From: Chitinophaga sp.
Lineage (GTDB): Bacteria; Bacteroidota; Bacteroidia; Chitinophagales; Chitinophagaceae
NCBI RefSeq assembly: GCF_017745275.1
Contig: NZ_JAGHZS010000003.1
Coordinates: 62,001 to 126,000, forward strand
DNA: 64,000 nt
Direction: 5' to 3'
Both the position numbers and the translations under genes were made by a program. Positions 35,431 to 43,562 of this stretch are shown piece after piece (position 1 is the stretch's first letter; each line of letters opens with the position of its first letter). The notes under the pieces were generated by a model, which did not search any database, was not told the DNA's origin, and saw nothing but the letters and a program-made list of their open reading frames with translations.

Positions 35431-35901
35431 TTTTTATATTTTGAGGTTTAAGAAAAATGTTAACTAAAGTAACAACTTCATTACGCACTGGATTTGCGTT
35501 AAAGAAAAACAGGGGGTGATTTATTTAGTTAGGATATCATACTTTTTACAGCAAAAGAGTTTAGTAATTTATTTTTTGCAAGTATGACTGCCTGGATTTT
35601 TCCGGTGAATGATGAATTGTTCACGGACATAAAACATTTAAATAGCTACAATGCACTCATGTGTTTTTTATATAATGTGATTATGATGTTATGTATTACC
35701 TCTCCGGGAGTGGTTTACCTTCCGTTTTTTACCATCGCTGCTAAGGGCCCTTCCTCTTCTCTATCCTCTTTTATACATTCCCCAATAAAAATCCATACAA
35801 TCCGCACATTTTATCAAATATTTTACTAGATTTGCCGCCGATGTTCACAAAAAGGTGCGCATTTATAAGACATCCTTTTCTGAATGGGCTTATAGTCATA
35901 T
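35431..35901. other. 471-bp AT-rich spacer before tRNA-Asn copy 2
   Basis: No convincing gene. An 81-codon frame (35584-35829) has no recognisable domain and poor codon character. The left end should hold the promoter of the tailspike-like gene. TAGATTTG at 35827-35834 is a -7 box for the tRNA. No repeat or att-like duplication besides the tRNA itself is visible. Confidence 0.5.
35827..35834 (+). promoter_or_regulatory. -7 box of the second tRNA-Asn
   Basis: TAGATTTG matches TAnnTTTG about 68 nt before the tRNA. The -33 element is weak. It shows that copy 2 has its own promoter rather than being only a 3' fragment. Confidence 0.5.
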
Positions 35902-35975
35902 TCCTCCTTAGCTCAGTTGGTTAGAGCATCTGACTGTTAATCAGAGGGTCGCTGGTTCAAGTCCAGCAGGGGGAG
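35902..35975 (+). tRNA. tRNA-Asn (GTT), copy 2
   Basis: The same 74-nt sequence as the copy at 33586, base for base, with anticodon GTT at 35936-35938. The flanking sequences on both sides differ. It is the left neighbour of the accessory island. Confidence 0.97.
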
Positions 35976-35993
35976 CTCGGTTATCAAACATTT

Positions 35994-36026
35994 AATAGGT
36001 CACTTCGGTGACCTATTTTATTTTTT
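35994..36026 (+). terminator. Terminator after tRNA-Asn copy 2
   Basis: AATAGGTCAC, a TTCG tetraloop, GTGACCTATT, then TTATTTTTT. A textbook intrinsic terminator. Confidence 0.9.
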
Positions 36027-36131
36027 GCCAACAATTTGCCAGCAGCGTGGTCGAAGAGCTTGTCGTTATCTAAGTTAATTTATTTTTGCGATGATCGTGT
36101 ATGCAAGACTGTTCAACGAAGCAAAGAACAA

Positions 36132-36979
36132 TTAGTTTATTCCTGATCCCACTTCTGATAATATTTCGTGGATGCACTTAACTTTTCCGGTAAGTGTGAT
36201 TAGCTCGCCATCGGTAATCTTGTAGTCTTCTTTATAGCGCGTATCTATATATGCTTTTTGCAGCAGGGTGAACAAACGCTTCTCCTGTTCCGTTTGCCGG
36301 GGAAATAGTTGTGACAGTTGATAAGATACCAGGCTACCAAAGCGGAGCAGCCGGTCAATGCTATGGGTATTGGCATGATATCCGGTCCCCACTTTTAGCA
36401 ATGTTCGCAAAGCCTGTTCGGCCGACTGGTGTAGCATGAACGCCGTCATTTTGTGCTGTTTGCGTACGCGATATAGTTCCGATCCTGCCAGAAATTCTTT
36501 AGCCTTAGTCAGTCCATCTTCCCACTGCTTGGTCGTTTCTTTAGGATTAATGGTTTCCTTTGGCTCCTTGATATTTTCCCGACAAATGTTGCCAGCATCG
36601 TAAAGCACAGGAGCTTGTTGCCATGTAACCATTGCAAATGGAAGTCCTCCTTGCAGCCACTCCATAAACGTAGACGTTTGTAGTACCAGCGTAGTAACAG
36701 ACATAATGTCACTGCAACTTTTCTCTATCTTGTTCTGCCAGTCATGCGGTTCTTTGTTAGCAAGGTTTGGTAAAAGGATTAGTAGCTTACAATCTGATAT
36801 TTGTTCACAAGAGGAAGCCTCTTTATTAAATATACTTTCACATCTATTTTTGTTCAGCGTTGCCCCCAGCAGGAAAATCATATCCGGCGTATAGTCGCAT
36901 TTACAATTACCTTCACTAGTTGCTGCTCGTGAATGGAGAAAGTCTCCCGGCAAAGGTGGTTAATAGCAAACGGCTTCAT
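36132..36979 (-). pseudogene. Nucleotidyltransferase-like/HEPN protein gene, frameshifted
   Basis: The long frame ends at 36132 and gives a C-terminal HEPN-type helical domain (about the last 120 residues: FLAGSELYRVRKQHKMTAFM, HQSAEQALRTLL, THSIDRLL) after an N-terminal part resembling a degenerate nucleotidyltransferase (PDMIFLLGATLN). That frame has no ATG at its front. A good start exists in another frame: ATG 36979 behind GGAGGG, overlapping the upstream gene's TGA as ATGA, and encoding MKPFAINHLCRETFSIHEQQ and onward before stopping at about 36880. Adding one base near 36890 would join both frames, so a 1-nt deletion (or sequencing error) breaks it. Confidence 0.7.
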
Positions 36980-37431
36980 AATCCCTCCTTTTTTGATAGT
37001 TTTCGCCTGGGTTTCCTGAACCATTTCTTAAACCAGTAATTGTGGTGTTTATCTCGCCAGCTCGCATACAGATCAATGAGTTCCATTTTCCCATCATTAG
37101 GAAACAGTAATCCTAATGCATCCATTTCCTTAAACATTTGACGTATATCTTCCTCACTGTAATGATGCTGGCCATAGCCGTGTGCGATAAAATAATTAAT
37201 AAGGTGTTCCTTTGCCTCGTCTCTACCCTCCCGTTTCCAACTGCCGCAAGATAAATTATCAGTGAAGTCCCGGATGATTTCCTCCGGTGATTTTTCTACA
37301 AGCCTGCATAACAGGAGAAATTGGTATGGCAGAATAAATTTAACTTCGGCGTGACGATCATAAGCGCCAGTTTGCCATTTAAGCTCCGGCTCCGGCTTTC
37401 GCTGTTGCATGCCGGTTGGATCCTTTTTCAT
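36976..37431 (-). CDS. Unknown island protein
   Basis: A 151-aa soluble protein from ATG 37431; an ATG at 37482 would add 17 residues of poor quality. Not recognised. It is helical and charged: QFLLLCRLVEKSPEEIIRDF (about 38-58), YSEEDIRQMFKEMDALGLLF (about 97-116), and a very basic tail (WFKKWFRKPRRKLSKK) that could bind nucleic acid. It is translationally coupled (ATGA) to the downstream nucleotidyltransferase/HEPN gene. A structured non-coding element lies directly upstream, so its leader RNA may be folded. No function can be stated. Confidence 0.6.
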   Translation of the reverse strand: MKKDPTGMQQRKPEPELKWQTGAYDRHAEVKFILPYQFLLLCRLVEKSPEEIIRDFTDNLSCGSWKREGRDEAKEHLINYFIAHGYGQHHYSEEDIRQMFKEMDALGLLFPNDGKMELIDLYASWRDKHHNYWFKKWFRKPRRKLSKKEGL

Positions 37432-37489
37432 GAGATAACATTTAAAGTGAAGAATTCGTGAATAGACCAACCGGGAACGCATAAAAAGA

Positions 37490-37559
37490 GACGTGGGTTA
37501 GTCCTTACCGTTCCTAAAGGGCTACGACACCCCGACAACGAAATAAGAACGCCCACGTC
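37490..37559 (-). ncRNA. Possible structured RNA or leader element
   Basis: On the minus strand: GACGTGGG stacks directly on CGTTC, then a loop region with GGG...CCC, then GAACG, an unpaired stretch, and CCCACGTC. The 8-bp and 5-bp stems are continuous on one side, a compact RNA-like shape. It ends 59 nt before the ATG at 37431. A second, diverged and inverted copy of its core lies at 37599-37640. The family is not recognised; RNA status is inferred from the fold alone. Confidence 0.4.
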
Positions 37560-37640
37560 CATGCCTTAAATATATTAAGGAAAACGTGAGCGATTTACCT
37601 TATTTTCTCGTTGTCTTAAAAGGTCGTAGTTTTTAGGAAC
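37510..37640. repeat. Imperfect inverted repeat pair in the island non-coding region
   Basis: The segment 37510-37547 (GTTCCTAAA...CTACGAC...GACAACGA...AATAAG) recurs inverted at 37599-37640 with a few changes. Between them is a perfect small hairpin CCTTAA-ATATA-TTAAGG (37564-37580). It could be the end structure of a decayed small element or a large cruciform. Confidence 0.6.
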
Positions 37641-37879
37641 GAGAATAAAGCAAATACGCTTTACTAACTATGTTTCAAATAATTAACTGCTATTAAAAAT
37701 GTGAATCCAGTTCATAATAAAAAAATTGATCCGGATACTAAGGTAATAAATATTTCCGTTTTTCAGCACTTAATTTCTGTTTTGATATTTTATGATTCTG
37801 TTTTTCAGAACTAATGATTAGCAGAAGCAATTTTATTGGTTTCCTATATTGCCAATTAAATGGTGAAATTCACTATCAT

Positions 37880-38092
37880 ATGGCAGAAAAACGAATCCTT
37901 AACCGTATAAAAAGCGTTTTAGCTGACAAGGATAAAACCAATTTATGGCTTGCCGAAAAATTAGGTAAGAATAAAAGCACTATTTCCAAATGGTGCACTA
38001 ATGATCAGCAACCAACGCTTGATACGCTATTTGATATTGCAGAGGTGCTTGAGGTTGGAGTATGTGAATTATTGGTAACAAAGCTTAAGTAA
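37880..38092 (+). CDS. XRE-family transcriptional regulator of the R-M operon
   Basis: A 70-aa protein, almost entirely one helix-turn-helix domain: LAEKLGKNKSTISKWCTNDQQP is the HTH core, followed by LDTLFDIAEVLEVGVCELL. The chosen start is ATG 37880; an upstream in-frame ATG at 37814 would add 22 residues without domain similarity. It lies 42 bp before hsdR, the place of controller (C) proteins that time R-M expression. The repeated GTTTTTCAG boxes upstream are candidate binding sites. Autoregulation is inference. Confidence 0.85.
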   Translation: MAEKRILNRIKSVLADKDKTNLWLAEKLGKNKSTISKWCTNDQQPTLDTLFDIAEVLEVGVCELLVTKLK

Positions 38093-38134
38093 TATATAAC
38101 TCCTAAATAATTCAATGCGAAATACAGTATTTGC

Positions 38135-41100
38135 ATGAGTAAAGAAAATCAAATAGAAGATAGCCTTATAGCCCAGCTAAGGGAACTTAAATATGCCTAT
38201 CGGCCTGACATAATTGATAGAAAAACGCTTGAAGTAAACTTCAAGACTAAATTTGAAGAGCTTAACCGTGTTCGGCTTTCAGATAGCGAGTTTTTAAGAC
38301 TTCGGGAAGAAATCATTAACCCTGATGTGTTTTTGGCATCTAAACTTTTACGTGAAAGACAATACTTTCAACGAGAAGACGGAACTCCTTTATATTACAC
38401 CTTGGTAAACATCAAGGATTGGTGCAAAAATGATTATGAAGTTATCAGTCAACTACGCATAAATACCGAGAACAGCCATCAGCGTTATGACATCATTTTG
38501 TTGATTAATGGTCTACCTGTTGTGCAGATCGAACTAAAGAAACTGGATATTTCTCCACGAAAGGCTATGCAACAAATCGTGGATTACAAAAATGAACCAG
38601 GCAATGGCTACAGCAATTCGCTGCTTTGCTTTATGCAGTTGTTCATTGTAAGCAATCGCACCAATACATATTATTTCTCCAACAACAAAAGTCAGCATTT
38701 TCAATTCAATGCAGACGAACAATTTTTGCCCATTTACCAACTAGCAGATGAAAACAATAAGAAAATAACACATATTGAACCGTTTGCTGAAAAGTTCCTT
38801 TCCAAATGTACACTGGGCGAAATGATAAGTAAGTATATGGTATTGGTAGAGAGCGAGCAAAGATTACTCGTTATGCGCCCGTATCAAATATATGCAGTAA
38901 AGGCTATAGTTGATTGCATTCAGCAAAACCGCGGAAATGGTTATGTCTGGCATACAACGGGAAGCGGCAAAACCTTGACTTCTTTTAAAACTTCTACCCT
39001 ACTGAAGGATAATCCTGAAATTGAAAAATGTTTGTTCGTGGTGGATCGTAAGGATCTTGACCGGCAAACCCGTGAAGAATTTAACAAATTCCAGGAAGGC
39101 AGTGTCGAAGAAAATACGAATACCGAAACTTTGGTAAGACGCTTACTTTCTACCGACTATGCAGATAAAGTAATTGTCACCACCATTCAAAAGTTAGGCC
39201 TGGCTTTAGACAGTACCAACAAAAAGAACTATAAAGAACGCTTAGAGCCTTTGCGTAATAAACGTATCATATTAATTTTTGACGAATGTCATCGTTCGCA
39301 GTTTGGGGATAATCATAAGGCTATTAAGGAATTCTTTCCTAACGCTCAGCTATTTGGTTTTACAGGGACACCTATTTTTAGAGACAACGCAACATATGTT
39401 ACGCGCGAGGGTAAAGAAGCTAAATACAAAGAAACAAAGGACATTTTTGAGCATGAATTGCATAAATACACCATTACGCATGCCATCGATGATAAAAATG
39501 TATTGCGCTTTCACATTGATTATTTTAAAGGTAAGGGGACACAACAATCCAAGCCTGGCGAGGCAATAGCTCAACAAGCTGTTGTAGCAGCCATATTGGA
39601 AAAGCACAATGCCGCCACCAATCAGCGGAAATTCAATGCAGTATTGGCGACAGCTTCTATCAACAACGCTATCGAATACTATAAGTTATTTAAAGAAATT
39701 CAAGGGAAGCGACAAGTAGAAAACCCTGATTATATCCCTTTAAACATTGCTTGCGTATTTTCACCTCCGGCTCAATTGATAGCCAAAGAAGGGGACCAGC
39801 AAAGTCAAAAGAATGCGGCTGACGTAAAACAATTGCAAGAAGATTTGCAGCAGGAAAAACTTGACAATCTAACCAATCCTGAAGAGAAGAAAAAGGCCTT
39901 AACAGAAATTATTACTGATTACAATCGACAGTTCAACACCAATCACAATATCAATGAATTTGATTTATATTACCAGGATGTACAAAGACGCATTAAAGAC
40001 CAGAAATACAGCAATAAGGACTATCCCCACAAAAACAAGATTGACGTTACCATCGTAGTAGACATGCTGCTCACAGGTTTTGATAGCAAATACCTGAACA
40101 CCTTATATGTGGACAAAAATCTGAAATACCACGGATTGATCCAGGCGTTTTCCCGAACCAACCGTGTATTAAACGACACTAAACCTTATGGCAATATTTT
40201 AGATTTCCGTTCGCAGCAGGAAGCTGTGAACCAGGCCATTGCGCTTTTCTCTGGCGAAAATAGTGGAAATGCTAGAGAGATATGGTTGGTGGACCCTGCC
40301 CCTGTGGTCATTGACAAATACAAAGAAGCCGTAGAAAAATTAGGTGTGTTTTTGCAGGACAATAATTTGGTAAACGACCCAGGTGAGGTGTACAATCTGA
40401 GAGGAGATGCCGCGCGAATCACTTTTGTGAAAAACTTCAAGGAAGTACAAAGACTTAAAACACAATTAGATCAATATACCGACCTTGACGAATCTCAAAA
40501 GGCGAGGATCGAAGCCATTTTGCCGAAAGAAACCTTACAGGAATTCAGGAGTTCATATATAGAAACCGCCAAGCAGTTAAGAGAAATCCAGCAAAAAGAA
40601 GGCGACCAAGCCCCACCTGAAATCCAGCAACTGGATTTTGAATTGGTGTTATTTGCGTCAGCAGTGATAGATTACGACTATATCATGAACCTGATTGCCG
40701 ACAGCACGCAAAAGAAACCTTCCAAACAAAGAATGACAAAGGGACAGGTGATTGGCTTGCTGAGTTCCAATGCCAACCTGATGGACGAACAGGAAGATTT
40801 AACGGAATTTATAAAGGGCCTGGATTGGACAAAGGGGTACAATGCAGATGAGCTAAAGTCAATGTTCGAATCTTTTAAAGACGACAAATACAACAAAGAA
40901 CTCGCTGCCATTGCCCGCAAAAACGGGTTAGAAACGGCAGACCTGAAAGCCTTTGTAGAAAAGATAATGAGTCGGATGATTTTTGATGGTGAAAAACTCA
41001 CAGACCTATTAGAGCCTTTGGAGTTGAGTTGGAAAGAACGCAGGGTAAAAGAATTGGCGTTGATGGAAGATTTAGTGCCGCAATTAAAAAAATTGGCCCA

Positions 41101-41137
41101 AGGCCGTGAAATATCAGGATTAGCAGCTTATGAGTAA
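38135..41137 (+). CDS. hsdR: Type I restriction endonuclease subunit R
   Basis: A 1000-aa motor-nuclease of a type I R-M system. The N-terminal nuclease domain has the PD-(D/E)xK pattern (ILLINGLPVVQIELKKL, about 112-132). Helicase motifs follow: Walker A HTTGSGKTLTS (about 273), DECHRSQFG (about 383), FTGTPIF, and VDMLLTGFDSKYLNTLYVDK with SRTNRVLNDTKPYG in the second lobe. The C-terminal helical region binds the MTase. It translocates DNA and cuts at a distance from unmethylated sites. It overlaps hsdS by 8 bp. Confidence 0.96.
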   Translation: MSKENQIEDSLIAQLRELKYAYRPDIIDRKTLEVNFKTKFEELNRVRLSDSEFLRLREEIINPDVFLASKLLRERQYFQREDGTPLYYTLVNIKDWCKNDYEVISQLRINTENSHQRYDIILLINGLPVVQIELKKLDISPRKAMQQIVDYKNEPGNGYSNSLLCFMQLFIVSNRTNTYYFSNNKSQHFQFNADEQFLPIYQLADENNKKITHIEPFAEKFLSKCTLGEMISKYMVLVESEQRLLVMRPYQIYAVKAIVDCIQQNRGNGYVWHTTGSGKTLTSFKTSTLLKDNPEIEKCLFVVDRKDLDRQTREEFNKFQEGSVEENTNTETLVRRLLSTDYADKVIVTTIQKLGLALDSTNKKNYKERLEPLRNKRIILIFDECHRSQFGDNHKAIKEFFPNAQLFGFTGTPIFRDNATYVTREGKEAKYKETKDIFEHELHKYTITHAIDDKNVLRFHIDYFKGKGTQQSKPGEAIAQQAVVAAILEKHNAATNQRKFNAVLATASINNAIEYYKLFKEIQGKRQVENPDYIPLNIACVFSPPAQLIAKEGDQQSQKNAADVKQLQEDLQQEKLDNLTNPEEKKKALTEIITDYNRQFNTNHNINEFDLYYQDVQRRIKDQKYSNKDYPHKNKIDVTIVVDMLLTGFDSKYLNTLYVDKNLKYHGLIQAFSRTNRVLNDTKPYGNILDFRSQQEAVNQAIALFSGENSGNAREIWLVDPAPVVIDKYKEAVEKLGVFLQDNNLVNDPGEVYNLRGDAARITFVKNFKEVQRLKTQLDQYTDLDESQKARIEAILPKETLQEFRSSYIETAKQLREIQQKEGDQAPPEIQQLDFELVLFASAVIDYDYIMNLIADSTQKKPSKQRMTKGQVIGLLSSNANLMDEQEDLTEFIKGLDWTKGYNADELKSMFESFKDDKYNKELAAIARKNGLETADLKAFVEKIMSRMIFDGEKLTDLLEPLELSWKERRVKELALMEDLVPQLKKLAQGREISGLAAYE

Positions 41138-42407
41138 AAATAGAAAACTGACCGTGAGAAAATCCGAAGGGTTGATGCCCGAATTTCGCTTTCCTGAGTT
41201 TATAGAACCATGGGAGATGACTCCGTTGTCAATTGTATGTGATGTATATAGAGGTGGTGCCTTTTCTAAGGCAGATATTGATGAAAATGGTACTGAACTT
41301 TGTATTCATTATGGAGAGTTGTTTACAAAATACAATGAAGTAATTAAAACTATTTATTCAAAGACAAATAAAAGTGATGGTATTAAAAGCAAAATTGGAG
41401 ATATTTTAATGCCTAGTTCTGATGTAACACCGAATGGTTTGGTAAAAGCATCAGCAATATTACTCGATAACGTTGTTTTAGGTGGGGATATGAATATCTT
41501 AAGGCCAAAAATAATTATCAATTCCATTTTTCTTAGCTATTTGCTGAATTACTCCCGAAGTGAAATTATAAAATTGGTTTCAGGTACGACTGTAAAGCAT
41601 ATATATCCAAGCCAAATAGTCACATGCCAATTACCTATAATCAGTAATGCGCTAGAGCAGCAAAAAATTGCTTCTTGCCTTTCATCTTTGGATGAAATAA
41701 TTGCAGCCCACAGCCAAAAATTAGAATTACTTAAAGATCACAAAAAGAGCTTATTGCAAAACCTTTTTCCGAAAAGGGGGGAGAAAGTACCGAGGTATCG
41801 GTTTGATGAGTTTGTGAAAGATGGGGATTGGGTTGAGAGAAAGTTGGAGGAGTTAGCAAAAAGAGGATCTGGGCATACGCCAAATAAAAAAGCCTCTAAC
41901 TATTACAATGGGGGGATAAAGTGGGTTTCACTCGCTGATTCGAACAAACTTGATAATAGGTATATATACGACACTAAAATTCAGATCTCAAAAGAAGGAA
42001 TTGAAAACTCTTCTGCCGTGCTTCATCCCGCAGGTACTGTAATTCTTAGCCGCGACGCTGGAGTAGGTAAAAGCGCTGTTCTGTATTCCGAAATGGCAGT
42101 AAGCCAGCATTTTATTGTATGGGTTTGTGAAGAATCCAAATTATCAAATTGGTTCCTATATTACGTTTTTCAAATTTTAAAACCTGTTTTTGAGAGCATT
42201 GCTGTTGGAAGTACAATTAAGACCATTGGTCTTCCATATTTTAAAGAATTATTAATTGTAGTTCCCTCAATCAATGAGCAATTAAAAATCGCTTCCTGCC
42301 TTTTTTCTATGGACGAACTCATCGCGGCACAAGCGGAAAAAATAGAACAATTGAAGTTGCACAAAAAAGGTTTGATGCAAGGCTTATTTCCAAAAATGAT
42401 TGATTAG
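41130..42407 (+). CDS. hsdS: Type I R-M specificity subunit S
   Basis: A 425-aa specificity subunit with two target-recognition domains (about 20-165 and 225-380). Each is followed by a conserved helical spacer: EQQKIASCLSSLDEIIAAHSQKLE and EQLKIASCLFSMDELIAAQAEKIE, both ending in a KKxLxQxLFPK element. The two near-identical spacers are the internal repeat of HsdS. It dictates the bipartite recognition sequence, which cannot be read from sequence. The next gene, the ATPase/nuclease, begins 3 bp after the stop. Confidence 0.95.
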   Translation: MSKNRKLTVRKSEGLMPEFRFPEFIEPWEMTPLSIVCDVYRGGAFSKADIDENGTELCIHYGELFTKYNEVIKTIYSKTNKSDGIKSKIGDILMPSSDVTPNGLVKASAILLDNVVLGGDMNILRPKIIINSIFLSYLLNYSRSEIIKLVSGTTVKHIYPSQIVTCQLPIISNALEQQKIASCLSSLDEIIAAHSQKLELLKDHKKSLLQNLFPKRGEKVPRYRFDEFVKDGDWVERKLEELAKRGSGHTPNKKASNYYNGGIKWVSLADSNKLDNRYIYDTKIQISKEGIENSSAVLHPAGTVILSRDAGVGKSAVLYSEMAVSQHFIVWVCEESKLSNWFLYYVFQILKPVFESIAVGSTIKTIGLPYFKELLIVVPSINEQLKIASCLFSMDELIAAQAEKIEQLKLHKKGLMQGLFPKMID

Positions 42408-42410
42408 ATC

Positions 42411-43562
42411 ATGAGTACGATAACCAATTTTACGACCCTTGCGGAGGTTGCTCAACATTTCCGAATGGATTTAACGGGAGATCATCGGCCTATGAAAGAT
42501 TTGGTATTATTCTTTGCTCACAATGGCACCGGCAAAACCAGGCTTTCGATGGAATTTAAGCAAGCGGGAAAAGTGCTTGATATGGATGGCAATGTATTGA
42601 GCAGAGACACTTTGTATTTCAACGCGTTTACGGAAGATTTATTTTCCTGGAATAATGATCTCGAGAACGATACTCATAGAACACTTAAATTAAATCCTGA
42701 TTCTACATTTTTTAACGGACTTCATGAATTGGATTTAGATGTCAAGATTGAGTCCTTTCTAAACAACTATGTGGATTTAAAATTCGACATTGACTATAAT
42801 GCATCCACAGTAGCTTTTTCAAAAAGCATAATTGTTGACGGGCATGAGCAAACGGTAGAAAATATTAAGATATCGAGAGGAGAAGAAACTTTATTCATTT
42901 GGTGTTTCTTTCTTGCTATTTGCCAGTTGGCAATCGACAAAGATCCTGCGTACAGTTGGGTAAAGTATATTTATATTGACGATCCAATATCCTCCCTTGA
43001 TGAAAACAATGCTATTGCCGTAGCCTGCGATCTATGTAATTTATTAACAACAGAAGGCAATGAAATTAAAACAGTAATTTCAACACATCATAGTCTGTTT
43101 TTTAACGTCCTTTACAATGAGTTTGGCAGAAAGGTAAAGAACAAACGCTACTTTTTGCACAATAAAGGGGCTAATGGCTATGCTTTGCAAGACACAAATG
43201 ATACTCCTTTCTTTCATCACATAGCTACATTAAGCGAACTAAAGAAAGTCGTCGAATTGAATAAAATTTATACGTATCATTTTAATTCATTAAGAAGTAT
43301 TTTGGAAAAGACCGCAACATTTTTTGGTTATGATAAAATAGATAAATGTATCAATGGATTAGAAGACGAAGTGCTCTTTGAGCGGGCATTACAGTTATTC
43401 AGTCACGGAAAATATTCAATATTCGACCCTGTAGAAATGGGTGACGACAACAAAGAACTTTTTAAACGGATATTAAACGGTTTTCTCGGAAAGTATGAAT
43501 TCTATTTCCCACAAATATTTAACGAGGGAATTCAAACAGAGACAGAAACAGCATCAGCATGA
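42411..43562 (+). CDS. PrrC-like anticodon nuclease (ABC-ATPase) embedded in the hsd operon
   Basis: A 383-aa protein, close to the 396 aa of E. coli PrrC. The N-terminal ABC-type ATPase shows Walker A AHNGTGKT (residues 36-43), signature SRGEETLF, Walker B YIYIDDPISSLDENN and the H-loop STHHSLFF. It lacks the long coiled coil of SMC/RloC. The C-terminal third has Arg295-x3-Glu299 in LRSILEKTATFFG and His332 in FSHGKYS. The spacing of 4 and 33 nearly equals the PrrC catalytic triad Arg320-Glu324-His356. By analogy it would cut tRNA anticodons when phage proteins disturb the R-M complex. Target tRNA unknown. It overlaps hsdM by 4 bp (ATGA). Confidence 0.78.
   Translation: MSTITNFTTLAEVAQHFRMDLTGDHRPMKDLVLFFAHNGTGKTRLSMEFKQAGKVLDMDGNVLSRDTLYFNAFTEDLFSWNNDLENDTHRTLKLNPDSTFFNGLHELDLDVKIESFLNNYVDLKFDIDYNASTVAFSKSIIVDGHEQTVENIKISRGEETLFIWCFFLAICQLAIDKDPAYSWVKYIYIDDPISSLDENNAIAVACDLCNLLTTEGNEIKTVISTHHSLFFNVLYNEFGRKVKNKRYFLHNKGANGYALQDTNDTPFFHHIATLSELKKVVELNKIYTYHFNSLRSILEKTATFFGYDKIDKCINGLEDEVLFERALQLFSHGKYSIFDPVEMGDDNKELFKRILNGFLGKYEFYFPQIFNEGIQTETETASA

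Larger units (their letters stand above)
37483..37879. other. Island intergenic region with possible XRE operator
   Basis: About 400 bp between divergent genes. Besides the inverted repeats it contains two direct copies of GTTTTTCAGnACTnA (37758 and 37800), 42 bp or four helical turns apart, just upstream of the XRE gene. A related CTGTTTTGA lies between them at 37777. Confidence 0.5.

Noticed and set aside
35584..35829. 81-codon ORF upstream of the second tRNA-Asn
   Set aside because: No recognisable motif, odd composition, and it runs into the -7 box of the tRNA.
33586..35975. The two tRNA-Asn copies as attL and attR of an integrated element
   Set aside because: An att duplication normally repeats only the tRNA 3' end, while here the whole gene is duplicated with a separate promoter and terminator each, and no integrase is present. 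Not excluded, but unsupported.
37564..37580. CCTTAA/TTAAGG hairpin as a transcription terminator
   Set aside because: AT-rich 6-bp stem without T tract and not placed after any gene end.
42411..43562. Third hsd-operon gene as an SMC/RloC-type or ordinary ABC ATPase
   Set aside because: There is no long coiled coil or zinc hook between the Walker motifs, and the C-terminal Arg-Glu-His spacing fits PrrC better.
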